A stretch of 64,000 bases of DNA from the NCBI GenBank assembly GCA_963724625.1, contig CAVRVO010000003.1:310001-374000 (forward strand), in the 5' to 3' direction. Source of the stretch: DATBVX01 sp963724625. GTDB lineage: Bacteria > Pseudomonadota > Gammaproteobacteria > Steroidobacterales > Steroidobacteraceae. Below the pieces are notes generated by a model. That model did not search any database. It saw nothing but the letters and a program-made list of their open reading frames with translations, and had not been told where the DNA came from. A program made the translations under genes and the position numbers. The first letter of the stretch is position 1, and every line of letters starts with the position of its first letter. Shown here one piece after another: positions 61,884 through 64,000 of the stretch.

Positions 61884-62712
61884 CCGTACTGAAGCGGAAG
61901 CGGAAATTCAGAAGATTGAGCGCGCCTGGGCGCAAGTGGCCGTGTCCGGTGACCCTGCGGTAATCGAGTACATTTTTGCCGACGATTTCATCGGGGTCAG
62001 TCCTGACGGCGCGCAGTACACGAAGCGAGAATTCATCGATGACACGAAAGCGAATCCACTTGGGTTCACCTCCAACGAGTTGAACGAGATGAAGGTGCGT
62101 TTCCTGGGGAATGTGGCTATTGCGCAGGGGCATGAAACCTTCGCCCGCAGCGACGGGGAACGAGGGCGATTTGTATGGACCGATGTGCTCGAACGGCGTG
62201 ATCGCAAATGGCAACTGGTTGCCGCGCAGGACGTGATGGTACCCGTCGAAGGGCAATCGTCGAGCGGAGGGCTGTTCGCAAGCTCCACTCAGTCGGGCGA
62301 CGCGCGCGCCGGTATAGACAAGACCCGAAACGCCTACGTCTCCGCGTGGGAAGCGGGGAACGCGGGCAAGATTGCCGAGTTGTACACGGAGGATGCCCTG
62401 GTGCTCTATCCCGACCAACCTGCGGTCACCGGCAGAAGCGCCATCGTCGGTTACTTCAAGGAGTTTTTCGACGAATTCACCCAAACCAGTTTCGATCTCT
62501 CCTCGGCAGAAATAGAAATCACCGGTCCGTGGGCATTCGATCGTGGCGCCTATCGATGGAAGGGCGTCCCGCGGAGCGGCGGCAAGCCGATTGAAGACAG
62601 CGGGAAGTACCTGGTCATCCTCAAACGGCAAGCAAGCGGTGAGTGGCAGATCGCACGCGACATGGACAACAGCGACCGGTCGGCTTCACAGGCCACTCGG
62701 GGTACGCAGTGA
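61795..62712 (+). CDS. Lipoprotein with two tandem SnoaL/DUF4440 domains
   Basis: A 305-residue protein from ATG 61795. The signal ends in SCGRPP (lipobox MQSC). Domain one spans about 30-145 (FADDFIGVSPDG, ERRDRKWQLVAAQDV). Domain two spans about 170-300 (AYVSAWEAGNAGKIAELYTE, GEWQIARDMDN). Two NTF2 folds in one chain could act as an intramolecular dimer. The start overlaps the upstream frame by 89 bases. Confidence 0.78.
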   Translation: MKLQAKHLIYGLILFGMQSCGRPPADTTYDRTEAEAEIQKIERAWAQVAVSGDPAVIEYIFADDFIGVSPDGAQYTKREFIDDTKANPLGFTSNELNEMKVRFLGNVAIAQGHETFARSDGERGRFVWTDVLERRDRKWQLVAAQDVMVPVEGQSSSGGLFASSTQSGDARAGIDKTRNAYVSAWEAGNAGKIAELYTEDALVLYPDQPAVTGRSAIVGYFKEFFDEFTQTSFDLSSAEIEITGPWAFDRGAYRWKGVPRSGGKPIEDSGKYLVILKRQASGEWQIARDMDNSDRSASQATRGTQ

Positions 62713-62758
62713 ATGCCACGCGGGACAGACTGCGCGTCTCGTCGCCGGGGACTCGTAG

Positions 62759-63160
62759 ATGCTGAAGACATACCATGGCAGTTGTCACTGTGGCGCGGTG
62801 AAGTTCGAGGCTGATCTCGACCTGACTCAGAGCACTTACAGATGTAACTGCTCGATCTGCAGACGAACACGCTTCTGGCCAGCCGTGGCCAAGCCCGAGG
62901 GCTTTCGCCTGTTGGCAGGGCAATCGGATCTAACTCAGTACGTGTTCAACACCAAGAAGAACCACCACTACTTCTGCCGGCACTGCGGCGTGCGGGCTTT
63001 CGGGATTGGAACCGAAACGCCAATCGGAATGATGTAGGGAATCAACCTTGGGTGCCTGGACGATGTTTCTGACGAGGAGCTGGCAAATGCCCCGATCACG
63101 TACGTCGACGGCCGCAATGACAGATGGCAGAGTGCGCCTGAACTCTTTGGCCACCTGTAA
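62759..63160 (+). pseudogene. GFA-family protein with an in-frame nonsense codon
   Basis: ATG 62759 starts a GFA protein (SCHCGAVKFE, CNCSICRRTR, FCRHCGVRAFG). The frame hits TAG at 63035-63037 after PIGMM, then continues open to 63160 with GINLGCLDDVSDEELANAPI and RWQSAPELFGHL, the expected GFA C-terminus. A tyrosine codon has apparently become TAG. It is probably inactive unless read through. Confidence 0.8.
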
Positions 63161-63266
63161 GACTCCCTCTCCAATGGTCGGCTGCGACTGCACGAGCACT
63201 TCACGTGGAAGACGCGTCCAGGGTCTGGCACCAACACGTTTGATCAGGTGAAACGAGAGGCTATTG

Positions 63267-63698
63267 ATGTCGACGAGGCATGAAGGCGGATGCGTGTGTG
63301 GGTCGGTACGCTACGTGACTCACGGCGACCCTCTCCGCGTGACGGTATGCCACTGCACGTGGTGTCAAAGACGAACTGGAACCGCATTTGCAGTCGAGCC
63401 GATCTTCAATGAAGAACAAGTCGAGATCAGCGGCGGACCGCTGACTAAGTACAGACACATCTCCGACGAATCGGCTCGTTGGCTTGATCTCGAGTTCTGC
63501 CCACGATGCGGGACGAATATCGGGTTCACGCTTCAATGGCGGCCCGGCGCGAGAGCTATCGATGCGGGAACCTTCGATGATCCCAGCTGGATTCGCGCTG
63601 ACAGGCACCACTTCCGGTACATCTTCCTTCGTTCGGCGCAGAAGTGGTCTGAGGTGCCCGGCGGCGCGGAAGCGTACGAAAAGCATTTCGCGACGTAG
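63267..63698 (+). CDS. GFA-family protein
   Basis: A 143-residue protein, ATG 63267, with the zinc cysteines GGCVCGSVRY, CHCTWCQRRTG and FCPRCGTNIG. It ends TFDDPSWIRADRHHFRYIFL, with a typical C-terminal block. Activity is not assigned. It lies 107 bases after a related GFA pseudogene, and the two may be old paralogues. Confidence 0.87.
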   Translation: MSTRHEGGCVCGSVRYVTHGDPLRVTVCHCTWCQRRTGTAFAVEPIFNEEQVEISGGPLTKYRHISDESARWLDLEFCPRCGTNIGFTLQWRPGARAIDAGTFDDPSWIRADRHHFRYIFLRSAQKWSEVPGGAEAYEKHFAT

Positions 63699-63709
63699 TC
63701 GGCGTTACG

Positions 63710-64000
63710 ATGTCCCCAAGAAAGCTCGGCCTGTACTGCGGAATCGTGAGCCCGATTCTCTGGCTCGCGCTCATCGCGATTGCCGGAGCCCTCCACCCCG
63801 ACTTCAGCCACCTTACTCACTTCATCAGTGAGCTTGGGGCGCGTGGCAGTTCCACCGAGGCGTTGATGCGCGGCGTGGCATTTGGCTTCACTGGATTTCT
63901 ATTGGTGTGTTTCGCCGGAGGCGTACTTGCCACCTTTCGACATCGATGGGCGTTCGCAGCAGCTTGCCTCTTGATCGCGCTGGATGGCGTTGGACGCATG
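63710..64000 (+). CDS. DUF998 family membrane protein (partial, runs off window)
   Basis: ATG 63710 begins MSPRKLGLYCGIVSPILWLA, a DUF998-type start, with the HFISELGARGSSTEALMRG block and several membrane helices. The frame is open for 97 codons to the edge. The function is unknown. GCGTTAC just upstream (63702-63708) may be a faint R' trace. Confidence 0.8.
   Translation, partial: MSPRKLGLYCGIVSPILWLALIAIAGALHPDFSHLTHFISELGARGSSTEALMRGVAFGFTGFLLVCFAGGVLATFRHRWAFAAACLLIALDGVGRM

Overview
The window is chromosomal DNA of a high-GC gammaproteobacterium. Evidence: the rhlB / trxA-rho arrangement, a dusB-fis pair, an aroQ-accB-accC-prmA cluster and purH-purD, all with gammaproteobacterial-type proteins. 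I cannot name the genus; a Xanthomonadales, Steroidobacterales or Nevskiales relative is a guess from gene content only.

Positions 1-14040 are core genome. rhlB (partial, minus) is divergent from trxA and rho (plus), followed by a frameshifted kup and a DUF3052 gene. After a 343-base gap holding a large inverted repeat and a REP-like hairpin comes a tightly packed minus-strand run transcribed in the order aroQ, accB, accC, prmA (frameshifted), a zinc-ribbon DUF3426 protein, dusB, fis, purH and purD.

From 14286 to the right edge the window is a large sedentary chromosomal integron. The integrase gene intI (minus) has the full tyrosine-recombinase catalytic set and the integron-specific extra domain. 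Next come an attI region with three TTAGAC-like repeats and about 48 kb of cassette array read mostly on the plus strand. About 17 complete attC sites, most 87-91 bp and closely related, lie between 16.0 and 49.4 kb. At least 20 half, chimeric, minimal or decayed attC sites occur as well, and beyond about 41 kb the sites are nearly all remnants. The array therefore looks young near intI and fossil far from it. The cassettes encode mostly small soluble enzymes or membrane proteins: VOC, GFA, DUF1801, GNAT, SnoaL/DUF4440, cupin, MBL-fold, alpha/beta hydrolase, APH-like, RibD/DHFR-like, HDAC-like, NUDIX, MAPEG, SDR and MFS. Several families recur. Larger genes without attC sites (16450-20513), minus-strand genes (TPR protein, epoxide hydrolase, class II aldolase) and a decayed IS30 element interrupt the array.

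The observation I rate highest besides the integron itself is that the attC sites carry a conserved mini-ORF. A GGGAGGG-like ribosome-binding sequence is followed by a GTG, 15 codons (16 in one case) and a TAG that lies inside the R' box, just before the next cassette gene. Thirteen sites keep this intact. In addition, the R'' box often supplies the stop codon of the upstream gene. This could be a built-in termination-reinitiation relay through the array; it is an inference and is testable.

Nine single-base frameshifts affect kup, prmA and several array genes. Eight of them are in the +1 direction, mostly at short homopolymers, so some pseudogene calls may be sequence or assembly errors.
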